From assembly GCA_029203185.1 (NCBI GenBank), contig CP119310.1, positions 620,001 through 684,000 on the forward strand: DNA of 64,000 nucleotides, read 5' to 3'. Below the pieces are notes generated by a model. It saw nothing but the letters and a program-made list of their open reading frames with translations. It was not told the origin of the DNA and ran no database searches. How positions within the stretch are numbered: the stretch's first letter is position 1; each line of letters starts with the position of its first letter. This stretch comes from Candidatus Chryseobacterium colombiense. GTDB taxonomy: Bacteria > Bacteroidota > Bacteroidia > Flavobacteriales > Weeksellaceae. Below, piece by piece: positions 8,336 to 14,312 of the stretch. The position numbers were made by a program, and so were the translations under genes.

Positions 8336-8881
8336 ATGGAATATTTATACCAACAATATTTATCAGAAAGCGAAAAGATACGTACTGAAAAAGGAACGGT
8401 AATAATTCCTGACATTAGCGGTTATACAGAGTTTGTAAAAAGTATCTGTATAGAAGCCGGGCGTTATATCATCAAAGAACTGCTTTCTTCGATTTTGAAC
8501 GCCAATAGAATCGGAATGGATATATCTGAAATCGAGGGAGATGCTATCCTGTTTTACAAATTCGGTAAAAAGCTTTCAAGAGAGGAAATTTTAAAACTGT
8601 ATGAAACAATGCTGGAAAGCTTTAATAGGAAACTTGAAGATATAGAAGCTATCATGGGACATAAATTAAACTTATCATTAAAGTTAATAGCACATTACGG
8701 AACCTTTTCTGAATATACCATCGGAAGCTTTAAAAAACTATATGGTGAACCAATCATCAAGGCACATACACTTTTGAAAAACAATATAAAAAGCAATACT
8801 TATGTATTGATGACCAATGCTTTTGATTCAAAAACAAAGCCTGAAAAAGAGCAGGAATATTTTTACATTAATTATCAGTAA
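8336..8881 (+). CDS. DUF2652 protein related to class III nucleotidyl cyclases
   Basis: The product has 181 aa from ATG 8336. It contains the DUF2652 signature: IIPDISGYTEFVKS, then IIKELLSSILNAN, then SEIEGDAILFYKFG. This is a minimal adenylyl/guanylyl cyclase-like fold in which the first Asp (PDISG) and the second Asp (EGDAI) match the metal-binding pair of class III cyclases. Whether the family makes cyclic nucleotides is unknown to me. An alternative in-frame ATG at 8300 adds 12 residues, but the promoter-like TACATTTG at 8307-8314 falls inside that extension. The gene carries the same upstream motif as the NmrA operon and the AraC regulator, which suggests joint control. Confidence 0.85.
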   Translation: MEYLYQQYLSESEKIRTEKGTVIIPDISGYTEFVKSICIEAGRYIIKELLSSILNANRIGMDISEIEGDAILFYKFGKKLSREEILKLYETMLESFNRKLEDIEAIMGHKLNLSLKLIAHYGTFSEYTIGSFKKLYGEPIIKAHTLLKNNIKSNTYVLMTNAFDSKTKPEKEQEYFYINYQ

Positions 8882-8895
8882 CAAAACAATTTATA

Positions 8896-8944
8896 ACAAC
8901 AAACAACAAACAACAAACAACAAACAACAAACAACAAACAACAA
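8896..8944. repeat. Seven perfect copies of the heptamer ACAACAA
   Basis: The 7-bp unit ACAACAA is repeated exactly seven times (49 bp), with a degenerate partial copy after it. It lies between the DUF2652 stop and the 49-aa ORF at 8956. Perfect short tandem repeats are prone to slipped-strand mispairing, so copy number may vary between cells. Here it would change leader length, not reading frame. Confidence 0.9.
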
Positions 8945-8955
8945 ACAAAAGAAAA

Positions 8956-9105
8956 ATGGAACAGACAGTAAAAACAAATTTCGACAAATCGGCTTATAAC
9001 CCAATAGTATTTAAAAGCTATAAGATTGTAAAGAAACTTATCAAATATAGTTTTTATACAGCCGTGATTTACTTTGCTTATGAAGGTTTTATGGCTTGGG
9101 ATTGA
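8956..9105 (+). CDS. Small 49-aa protein, basic with C-terminal hydrophobic segment
   Basis: A 50-codon frame starts at an ATG just after the heptamer tract, with an A-rich leader typical of flavobacterial starts. The peptide begins MEQTVKTNFDKSAYNP, has a basic stretch (YKIVKKLIKYS), then an aromatic hydrophobic segment (FYTAVIYFAYEGFMAW) that could insert in a membrane. A strong terminator follows 24 bp after the stop, so the ORF lies inside a bounded transcript with the DUF2652 gene. It is too short for default gene callers. I do not recognise a family; a membrane-associated partner of the DUF2652 protein is a guess. Confidence 0.6.
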   Translation: MEQTVKTNFDKSAYNPIVFKSYKIVKKLIKYSFYTAVIYFAYEGFMAWD

Positions 9106-9129
9106 TTTCCTGAACTATAACCTGTCGAT

Positions 9130-9160
9130 GCCATTGATAATTATTTATCAATGGCTTTTT
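9130..9160 (+). terminator. Strong intrinsic terminator
   Basis: An 11-bp perfect stem (GCCATTGATAA pairing with TTATCAATGGC) with a 4-nt loop is followed by TTTTTATT. It closes the DUF2652/49-aa transcript before the next gene's promoter. Confidence 0.85.
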
Positions 9161-9204
9161 ATTATCAATATGATAAAAATTAGATATATTTGTTGTTCTT
9201 AAAT

Positions 9205-9212
9205 TATATTTG
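9205..9212 (+). promoter_or_regulatory. TAnnTTTG promoter box for the AraC-like gene at 9263
   Basis: TATATTTG matches the -7 consensus and lies 50 nt before the ATG at 9263. A second TATATTTG lies 20 bp further upstream at 9185-9192. Confidence 0.45.
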
Positions 9213-9262
9213 AAAACGGGAATAGATGTAATTGACATTTTTATTTCTAAAACTTGGAAAAG

Positions 9263-10072
9263 ATGAAAGGCTATAAGAGTTACCGAATTTCAGCTCCTTC
9301 AACATTTAAAGATGTTTTCTCCCACTTTTATTTTGCTGAAAATGGATCGGAAGAAGCTATAGAAAAAACACTTTTACCTTCCTACCAGACTATAATGATT
9401 TTCAGTTTTGGTATTCCTGCGTCGTTTATTTCTAAAAATCAGGAAAAGATTAAGGTTGAAAAATGCATTGTACTGGGTCCTATAAAACAGGCTTTTAACT
9501 ATGTGCTTCCGGCGGGTGCAGAAATTCTGGTCTGCAATTTTAAAGATGATGCTTTTTTTAGGTTTTTTGGAAATGCAGATTTGGCAGAAGGCTTAGCGAT
9601 ACACCCTGATGAATTGTTGCATCAGGATTGTTTTACAGCCCTTTGGTCTGTCTTGAAAGAGATCGATACTAATGAGGGGCGGATTCAGTCGTTGCTGGAT
9701 TTTTGTCAGCCCTATTTACGAAACCGTAACGAGATTGCTGAGCAGATTGCTTGTTTCGACCGGACTACTTTCAGCCCGATAAAGGAAATTTCCAAAAGGA
9801 ACCAATTATCTGAAAGAGCGCTGCAAACGAACCATAAAAAACATTTTGGCTATAGTTCTAAAGAAATCTATCGGTATCAACGTTTTCTAAAGGCAATTCA
9901 GATTATCCAGACCATTTCCGGTCAGAATATCAAAGTAAACTGGTTTGATATCATCAATGAATGTGGTTATTACGATCAAAGCCAGCTTATTAAGGACTTT
10001 AAGCATTACATTCATCTAAGTCCTTCAAAATACCTGAAATTCCAGGAGTCCATATGTGATCCTAAAAACTAA
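9263..10072 (+). CDS. AraC-family regulator with DUF6597-like sensor domain
   Basis: The 269-aa product starts at ATG 9263; a TTG three codons upstream is less likely. The N-terminal ~150 residues (SYRISAPSTFKDVFSHFYFAE, LPSYQTIMIFSFG) match the DUF6597-type sensory half found in many Bacteroidota AraC proteins. Residues ~165-262 are a double helix-turn-helix: ISKRNQLSERALQTNHKKHFGYSSKE is the first unit, and WFDIINECGYYDQSQLIKDFKHYIHLSPSKY the second with the classic AraC signature. The target is probably the neighbourhood, but this gene lacks the shared 19-base motif found at its neighbours. It is transcribed alone from its own TAnnTTTG box. Confidence 0.87.
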   Translation: MKGYKSYRISAPSTFKDVFSHFYFAENGSEEAIEKTLLPSYQTIMIFSFGIPASFISKNQEKIKVEKCIVLGPIKQAFNYVLPAGAEILVCNFKDDAFFRFFGNADLAEGLAIHPDELLHQDCFTALWSVLKEIDTNEGRIQSLLDFCQPYLRNRNEIAEQIACFDRTTFSPIKEISKRNQLSERALQTNHKKHFGYSSKEIYRYQRFLKAIQIIQTISGQNIKVNWFDIINECGYYDQSQLIKDFKHYIHLSPSKYLKFQESICDPKN

Positions 10073-10176
10073 CCGGACACTCATTATTTTTTTTATAAAT
10101 AGTATATGCTGATCAATAGTATAATTGGTTCGGCTTATTTATGTTGTTTTTACTGATATGTGCATTAAAAGGATAC

Positions 10177-10220
10177 TTCGTTTTCTTACAATTTTAAATC
10201 CTTCGATACACCGAATTTTG
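10177..10220 (+). promoter_or_regulatory. Shared 19-base promoter motif plus -7-like box (copy 2)
   Basis: TTCGTTTTCTTACAATTTT at 10177-10195 is identical to the copy at 8271. GAATTTTG sits at the same 36-bp offset (10213-10220) as the perfect TACATTTG of copy 1. The start codon at 10243 is 66 nt after the motif begins. Confidence 0.6.
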
Positions 10221-10242
10221 AGGTATTAAAAAAAACAGTTTT

Positions 10243-11112
10243 ATGAAACAAGCAAATCTTTTAATTACAGGATCAACAGGAAGTGTAGGTACACAACTCG
10301 TTAAAAAATTGGTGAATATGAATGTCTCTTTTAGAGCCCTTGTTAGAAACAACGATCAGGCAGATCTGATGGCGAATTTGCCACAGACTGAAACCGTGGT
10401 GGGTGATCTGTCAGACAGTGACAGTCTTGTTCAGGCGTTGCAGGGAATCGAAAAAGCATTTTTGCTGACAAACTCTTCAGAGTATGCTGAAGAACTTCAG
10501 CTCAATTTTGTCAATGCGGCATATAAAGCCGGGGTAAAACATATTGTGAAATTATCTCAGCTGGCTGCTGACAAAAACTCTCCGGTACGTTTCCTCAGAT
10601 ATCATGCCGCTGTTGAGAACCGAATCAGGGAGTTGGGAATGGATTATACTTTTTTACGTCCTAATTTGTTTATGCAGGGCCTTATAGCATTTGGACATTC
10701 CATTAAATACGAAGGAAAATTTTATGGCTCATTGGGAAATGCTTCCGTAAGTGCAGTTGATATCCGGGATATTGCAGGAGTGGCAGCAAAGGCACTAACA
10801 GAGAACGGACATGAAAACAAAATCTATAATATAACTGGAGAGGAATCTCTCACGCATTTTCAAATGGCAGAAATACTTTCCCGAATCTTGGAAACTAAGA
10901 TTACCTATGTAGATTTAAATTCAGAACAGTTACGGGGCGCATTAACTGCTGCAGGATTTCCGGAATGGCAAACAGGAGGGCTGATCGAAGATTATGCTCA
11001 TTATGGAAGAGGAGAGGCCTCTGAAGTTTTCAATACTGTTCATGATATAACAGGAAATCCTGCAATTGGCTTCGAACAATTTGTTCAGGATCATTTAAAA
11101 TTTTTCAAATAA
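10243..11112 (+). CDS. NmrA-like NAD(P)-binding oxidoreductase (atypical SDR, QOR2 type)
   Basis: The 289-aa product has the Rossmann glycine motif ITGSTGSVGTQLVKKL at the N-terminus, the VGDLSDSDSL strand-loop (cofactor adenine region), and LRPNLFMQ in place of the canonical YxxxK. These are hallmarks of the NmrA-like atypical SDR group, which includes NAD(P)H:quinone reductase QOR2 and redox-sensing NmrA proteins. It forms a two-gene operon with the SRPBCC gene 18 bp downstream. Its promoter carries the 19-base motif shared with the DUF2652 and AraC genes. It may reduce a quinone or carbonyl in response to a signal read by one of the AraC proteins; substrate unknown. Confidence 0.88.
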   Translation: MKQANLLITGSTGSVGTQLVKKLVNMNVSFRALVRNNDQADLMANLPQTETVVGDLSDSDSLVQALQGIEKAFLLTNSSEYAEELQLNFVNAAYKAGVKHIVKLSQLAADKNSPVRFLRYHAAVENRIRELGMDYTFLRPNLFMQGLIAFGHSIKYEGKFYGSLGNASVSAVDIRDIAGVAAKALTENGHENKIYNITGEESLTHFQMAEILSRILETKITYVDLNSEQLRGALTAAGFPEWQTGGLIEDYAHYGRGEASEVFNTVHDITGNPAIGFEQFVQDHLKFFK

Positions 11113-11130
11113 TTTATTAAAGGTTAAAAA

Positions 11131-11658
11131 ATGAAAATGTTAGTTTATAGTCTTATTTTAATAGTAGGCACACTTGCAGTAACTATTGCTCTGCTGGAAG
11201 TATTCAGCTCTTATACAGTATCAGAATCTATCAATAAAGAAGCACCGGTAAAAACTTATCAGGAAATTACAATAGATGCGCCTCCTCAGAAGGTATATCA
11301 AATTATGAGTGATATAGATCATTGGTCGGAATGGCATGGTGATGTTCAGGACCCTAAGCTGAATGGTCCATTTCGGAAAGGAAATTCCTTTGATTGGAAA
11401 AGTGGCGGTTTAACCATTCATTCCACCCTTCATACTGTATTGCCCGGACATAAGATCGGTTGGTCAGGTAAAGCTTTCGGGGCATTTGCTATACATAATT
11501 GGACTTTTACAGAACATAACGGGAAAACAATTGTGAGTGTTGAGGAAAGCATGGAAGGATGGTTGGTATCTCTATTAAAAGGGACATTTCAAAAAGGTTT
11601 GGAAAGCTCATTGCAAACCTGGTTAAAGAATCTTAAAATCCAATCAGAAAAAAAATAG
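11131..11658 (+). CDS. Membrane-anchored SRPBCC-domain protein
   Basis: The product has 175 aa. An N-terminal membrane segment (~4-24, LVYSLILIVGTLAVTIALLEV) is followed by a START/Bet v1-like (SRPBCC, polyketide-cyclase-type) domain: ITIDAPPQKVYQIMSDIDHWSEWHGDV, central WSGKAFGAFAIHNWTF, and a C-terminal long helix. SRPBCC folds bind hydrophobic ligands in a deep cavity. It lies 18 bp after the NmrA-like gene and is almost surely co-transcribed. The pair may handle one lipophilic compound, with the SRPBCC protein as carrier or binder. No catalytic residues can be pointed to. Confidence 0.85.
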   Translation: MKMLVYSLILIVGTLAVTIALLEVFSSYTVSESINKEAPVKTYQEITIDAPPQKVYQIMSDIDHWSEWHGDVQDPKLNGPFRKGNSFDWKSGGLTIHSTLHTVLPGHKIGWSGKAFGAFAIHNWTFTEHNGKTIVSVEESMEGWLVSLLKGTFQKGLESSLQTWLKNLKIQSEKK

Positions 11659-11693
11659 ATTCTAAAAACGATATGGTGTCTTCTTCATTATAT

Positions 11694-11733
11694 TTTAATC
11701 CGGGAACATTCCTGTGTTTGCTCCCGGATTAAA
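11694..11733. terminator. Long-stem hairpin after the NmrA/SRPBCC operon
   Basis: TTTAATCCGGGA pairs with TCCCGGATTAAA around a loop of about 15 nt. The T-run afterwards is poor, so termination may be Rho-assisted or the stem may protect the 3' end. Confidence 0.55.
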
Positions 11734-11743
11734 TATAGTGTTG

Positions 11744-11759
11744 TGTGATTCAGATCACA
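11744..11759. promoter_or_regulatory. Crp-type palindrome TGTGATTCAGATCACA
   Basis: A perfect 6+6 inverted repeat with a 4-bp centre matches the E. coli CRP consensus TGTGA-N6-TCACA. A second half-site TTTGTGATC follows at 11765. It lies 345 bp before the AraC gene and about 1.9 kb before a Crp/Fnr-family gene. Flavobacterial Crp-like proteins do not necessarily use this consensus, so it could be chance. Confidence 0.3.
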
Positions 11760-12038
11760 TTTATTTTGTGATCCAAATGTTTGCTTTTTTGAATTATTTT
11801 TATTTTTTTTGTTTAAGTACTGTGTTTTGATATGGGTTTATTGGTTTTTTTGTGTTAAATTAAATGAATATCATTGTTGAAATTAGGGGTGTATTAAAAA
11901 AAATATAAAATAGAATGTGAATTCTGAAGGGGCTTTTATAATCATTCCTTCATTTCATCCCGTTAAAAAGCTGTACATGAAGAATTGTGATCAATTATCA
12001 GGATCGTATTTCATCAAATGCTAGGTAATTTCAAAGAT

Positions 12039-12083
12039 TTCGTTTTCTTACGTTTTTTATGAAGCTCAGTATTATCAATATTG
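12039..12083 (+). promoter_or_regulatory. Shared promoter motif, copy 3 (variant)
   Basis: TTCGTTTTCTTACGTTTTT begins at 12039, 65 nt before ATG 12104, as in the other two copies. The -7 region at the equivalent offset (CAATATTG, 12076-12083) is weaker. The rest of the 445-bp gap from 11659 holds a hairpin and a Crp-like palindrome but no gene that I can support. Confidence 0.5.
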
Positions 12084-12103
12084 CTAATTACTAATGATTA
12101 AAC

Positions 12104-12922
12104 ATGATGAAGATCGTATCATTATACCATCCAAGCAGACTTTTATTTGTTGAATCACTGGATTATAATAATCCGTATGATTTTACGAAAATACATAAGC
12201 ATGATTATTTTGAGATTCTTTTTATTCAAAAAGGAGGTGGGTCTCAATTAATAGATGATCAAAGATTTGCATTAGAAGACCTTTCTGTATTTATCATACA
12301 GCCCGGGCAGGTTCACTTGCTTAACAGAGGTCTTGCCGAAGGAAAGATTATTCAGTTCGGGAAAGATATATTTGCTCATATGTCTCCTTTAGAATTTCAT
12401 CATCTTTTATTTAAACAGCCTAAAGTTCAGATTTCGGAAACCGATTTTTTCCATTTGTACTCTTTGATAGAACATATGGATAAAATAATTAAGCAGGAAG
12501 GAGCGTCCAGCCTGGCTATGTTCAAATCTTACAGCTATCTCCAAATTATTCTGATACACCTGATCGAAAAGCATAGCGTAACACAAACAAAAAACACTAA
12601 GCTCGCGGCCCGCTTCCTCGAGTTGCTGAGTCTGCACATAAAAGACAAAAGAAATGTTGTGGAATATGCCAATATGCTGTATGTAAGTGTTGATACATTA
12701 AACTATCATTGTAAACTGAATTTTGGAAAGACTCCGTTGAACCTGATTAATGAAGAAGTCGTTAAGGAAACAAAAAGGCTGATGTTGCTGGGAACGCATT
12801 CTATTGTTGAAATAGGTTATGAATTAAATTTTAACAGTCCGTCTAATTTCAGTTCTTTTATTAAGAAAAATACCGGAAAAACACCTAAACAGCTCAATAT
12901 AGATATTAAAAGTATAATCTGA
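12104..12922 (+). CDS. AraC-family transcriptional regulator (cupin sensor + HTH)
   Basis: The 272-aa product has an N-terminal cupin-like AraC_binding domain (KIHKHDYFEILFIQKGGGSQ, IIQPGQVHLL). A C-terminal pair of HTH motifs at ~170-268 includes VVEYANMLYVSVDTLNYHCKLNFGKTP and IVEIGYELNFNSPSNFSSFIKKNTGKTPKQ, the complete AraC/XylS signature. The start is one of two adjacent ATGs at 12104 and 12107. Its promoter carries the 19-base motif it shares with the DUF2652 and NmrA genes, so it is the obvious candidate to recognise that motif and regulate itself and them. This is inference; the ligand is unknown. Confidence 0.9.
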   Translation: MMKIVSLYHPSRLLFVESLDYNNPYDFTKIHKHDYFEILFIQKGGGSQLIDDQRFALEDLSVFIIQPGQVHLLNRGLAEGKIIQFGKDIFAHMSPLEFHHLLFKQPKVQISETDFFHLYSLIEHMDKIIKQEGASSLAMFKSYSYLQIILIHLIEKHSVTQTKNTKLAARFLELLSLHIKDKRNVVEYANMLYVSVDTLNYHCKLNFGKTPLNLINEEVVKETKRLMLLGTHSIVEIGYELNFNSPSNFSSFIKKNTGKTPKQLNIDIKSII

Positions 12923-12940
12923 ATAGTATTTCAGGGAATT

Positions 12941-12995
12941 GATAAATCCGTTCGGGAAATTTGAAACTTTTATAGAATAATTGGGCGTAGCTTTG
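12941..12995 (+). promoter_or_regulatory. Promoter A: GATAAATC..TCGGGAAATTT core with TAGCTTTG 47 bp on
   Basis: The core 12941-12966 (GATAAATC, 3 bp, CGGGAAATTTGAAA) is followed by TAGCTTTG, a perfect TAnnTTTG, beginning 47 bp after the core start. The same core and spacing recur at 13226 (plus strand) and 16614 (minus strand). It would drive a short transcript ending near 13182. Confidence 0.55.
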
Positions 12996-12999
12996 TACT

Positions 13000-13182
13000 A
13001 TCAGACTAAAGAAATATATGATTGGCCATTGATAAATCTATCCTTGTTAAAAGGACTGAAATGGATAGGATAACTGTTTACGGTAGCAGTCTTTTCATTT
13101 CTGTAACACAATAAAGATCTTTTTCAACCAATAGATTTTTATAGATTAAGTTAAACGCGAGACGGAGTTATCCGTCTTTTTT
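13000..13182 (+). other. Short non-coding transcription unit after promoter A
   Basis: Bounded by promoter A and a clear terminator (GACGGA-gtta-TCCGTC followed by six Ts, 13161-13182). No reading frame of useful length is present. It could be a small RNA or the remains of a deleted gene. I see no homology to the neighbouring unit except in the promoter and a similar terminator stem. Confidence 0.35.
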
Positions 13183-13225
13183 ATTGAATTAAATTTAATA
13201 TAAAAAGCTGTTTATTCGGAAAATC

Positions 13226-13280
13226 GATAAATCTGATCGGGAAATTTAAAATCATAATAAAAAAATGACCTGTAATTTAG
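13226..13280 (+). promoter_or_regulatory. Promoter B: same core with TAATTTAG 47 bp on
   Basis: The core begins at 13226 (GATAAATC) and reads on through TCGGGAAATTTAAAA. TAATTTAG begins at 13273, exactly 47 bp after the core start. Promoter C on the opposite strand has the same TAATTTAG and the same adjacent ATGACCTG. Confidence 0.55.
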
Positions 13281-13328
13281 CTTAGTAAATAAAATAATAA
13301 TATAAAACAAGTCCAACGGAAAGTATAG

Positions 13329-13558
13329 ATTAGGATCGGATTGTTGTTTTCATTTTCCACTTAATTCTAAATACTTTGCCGGGTATCAAGAAAATAAGAG
13401 TTTCACTTTATAACGGAACAGGCATGTTATATTCTGCTTTTAACGGATTTGATAAAAGGCAATATTTTTATTGGGGTGCCGAGAGTATATACCTTAAAGT
13501 TGTAAAGATGAAGTTTTTGTCTTTTTATTAGTCGAGGCGGGCTTGTCCCGTCTTTTTG
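13329..13558 (+). pseudogene. Coding-like remnant without start codon, ending in a terminator
   Basis: After a TAG at about 13327 one frame stays open to a TAG at about 13530, reading IKKIRVSLYNGTGMLYSAF and on to IYLKVVKMK. The Y-N-x-x-G-x-L pattern followed by an xIYLKV strand weakly resembles the end of a T9SS type A sorting domain, as if the 3' end of a secreted-protein gene survived. No start codon precedes it; the first internal ATG gives only 35 aa. A terminator (GGCGGG pairing with CCCGTC, then TTTTT) spans 13534-13558. The rest of the 12923-13665 gap holds only promoters A and B. Confidence 0.3.
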
Positions 13559-13665
13559 TTTTTAGAATAAGCATCAGGAAAATAGAGTGGGATGCTCATC
13601 GGATGCCATAATTTTTTTATTGGAATTTTATAAATAGATAAATTTATCTTCTCAATTAATAACTC

Positions 13666-14229
13666 ATGAATACTTTCCGGCAGCATATAGAAAAAATTAC
13701 GCCTTTAAAAGATGAAGAATTTGACTATATTTTTTCAATGTTCTCTATTAAAAAGCTTCGTAAGCATCAATTTCTTGTGCAGGAAGATGATGAAGTGGCC
13801 AATGATTATTGGGTAATCAATGGGCTGCTTAAGGCGTATCATATTAATAAAGGTGGGAAAATGCATATCCTGCAGTTTGCAATGGAAGACTGGTGGATAT
13901 CCGATTATCAGGCTTATAATAATAAAACATTGGCTACCATTTCGATAGATTGTATTGAAGATTCTGAGCTGCTTGTATTATCACGGGAAAATAAAGAAAA
14001 GCTTTGTAGGGAAATGCATACGGTTTCTGATTTCTTCAGGAAAAAATCAAATATGGGGTATGTGGCACTTCAGCAGCGTATTTTGATGCTATTGGAAAAA
14101 AATCCACAGGAAAGATACAATCGATTGCATCATCTGACTCCCCAACTTTTACAGAGACTGCCCAAAACTTTGATTGCATCATATTTGGGGATATCGAGGG
14201 AGGCCTTGAGTCGGCTAAAGCACCCTTAA
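13666..14229 (+). CDS. Crp/Fnr-family transcriptional regulator
   Basis: A 187-aa protein with an N-terminal cyclic-nucleotide-binding-like beta-barrel (~20-120, including YWVINGLLKAYHINKGGKMHILQFAMEDWW) and a long helix (FRKKSNMGYVALQQRILMLLEKNP). A short C-terminal helix-turn-helix ends LPKTLIASYLGISREALSRLK. The length and ending are those of the many ~190-aa Crp/Fnr regulators in Bacteroidota, several of which follow redox or stress cues. No Fe-S cysteine cluster is visible (only two Cys). The phosphate-binding cassette of true cAMP receptors is not evident, so ligand binding is doubtful. Targets unknown; the Crp-like palindrome at 11744 and the secreted protease next door are candidates. 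Confidence 0.9.
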   Translation: MNTFRQHIEKITPLKDEEFDYIFSMFSIKKLRKHQFLVQEDDEVANDYWVINGLLKAYHINKGGKMHILQFAMEDWWISDYQAYNNKTLATISIDCIEDSELLVLSRENKEKLCREMHTVSDFFRKKSNMGYVALQQRILMLLEKNPQERYNRLHHLTPQLLQRLPKTLIASYLGISREALSRLKHP

Positions 14230-14256
14230 AGGTTTGAGTTACCTTTTATTATAACA

Positions 14257-14286
14257 ACAGAATACTAAGAAATCTTAGTATTCTGT
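14257..14286. terminator. Hairpin between convergent genes
   Basis: ACAGAATACTAAG pairs perfectly with CTTAGTATTCTGT around a 4-nt loop, followed by CTTTTG on the plus strand. It separates the Crp/Fnr gene from the convergent subtilisin gene and probably serves both. Confidence 0.75.
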
Positions 14287-14312
14287 CTTTTGTTATGATA
14301 TTACTATGAGTG

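Noticed and set aside
8896..8944. Heptamer tract considered as a CRISPR or iteron origin
   Set aside because: It is a contiguous 7-bp tandem repeat without spacers, DnaA boxes or replication genes nearby.
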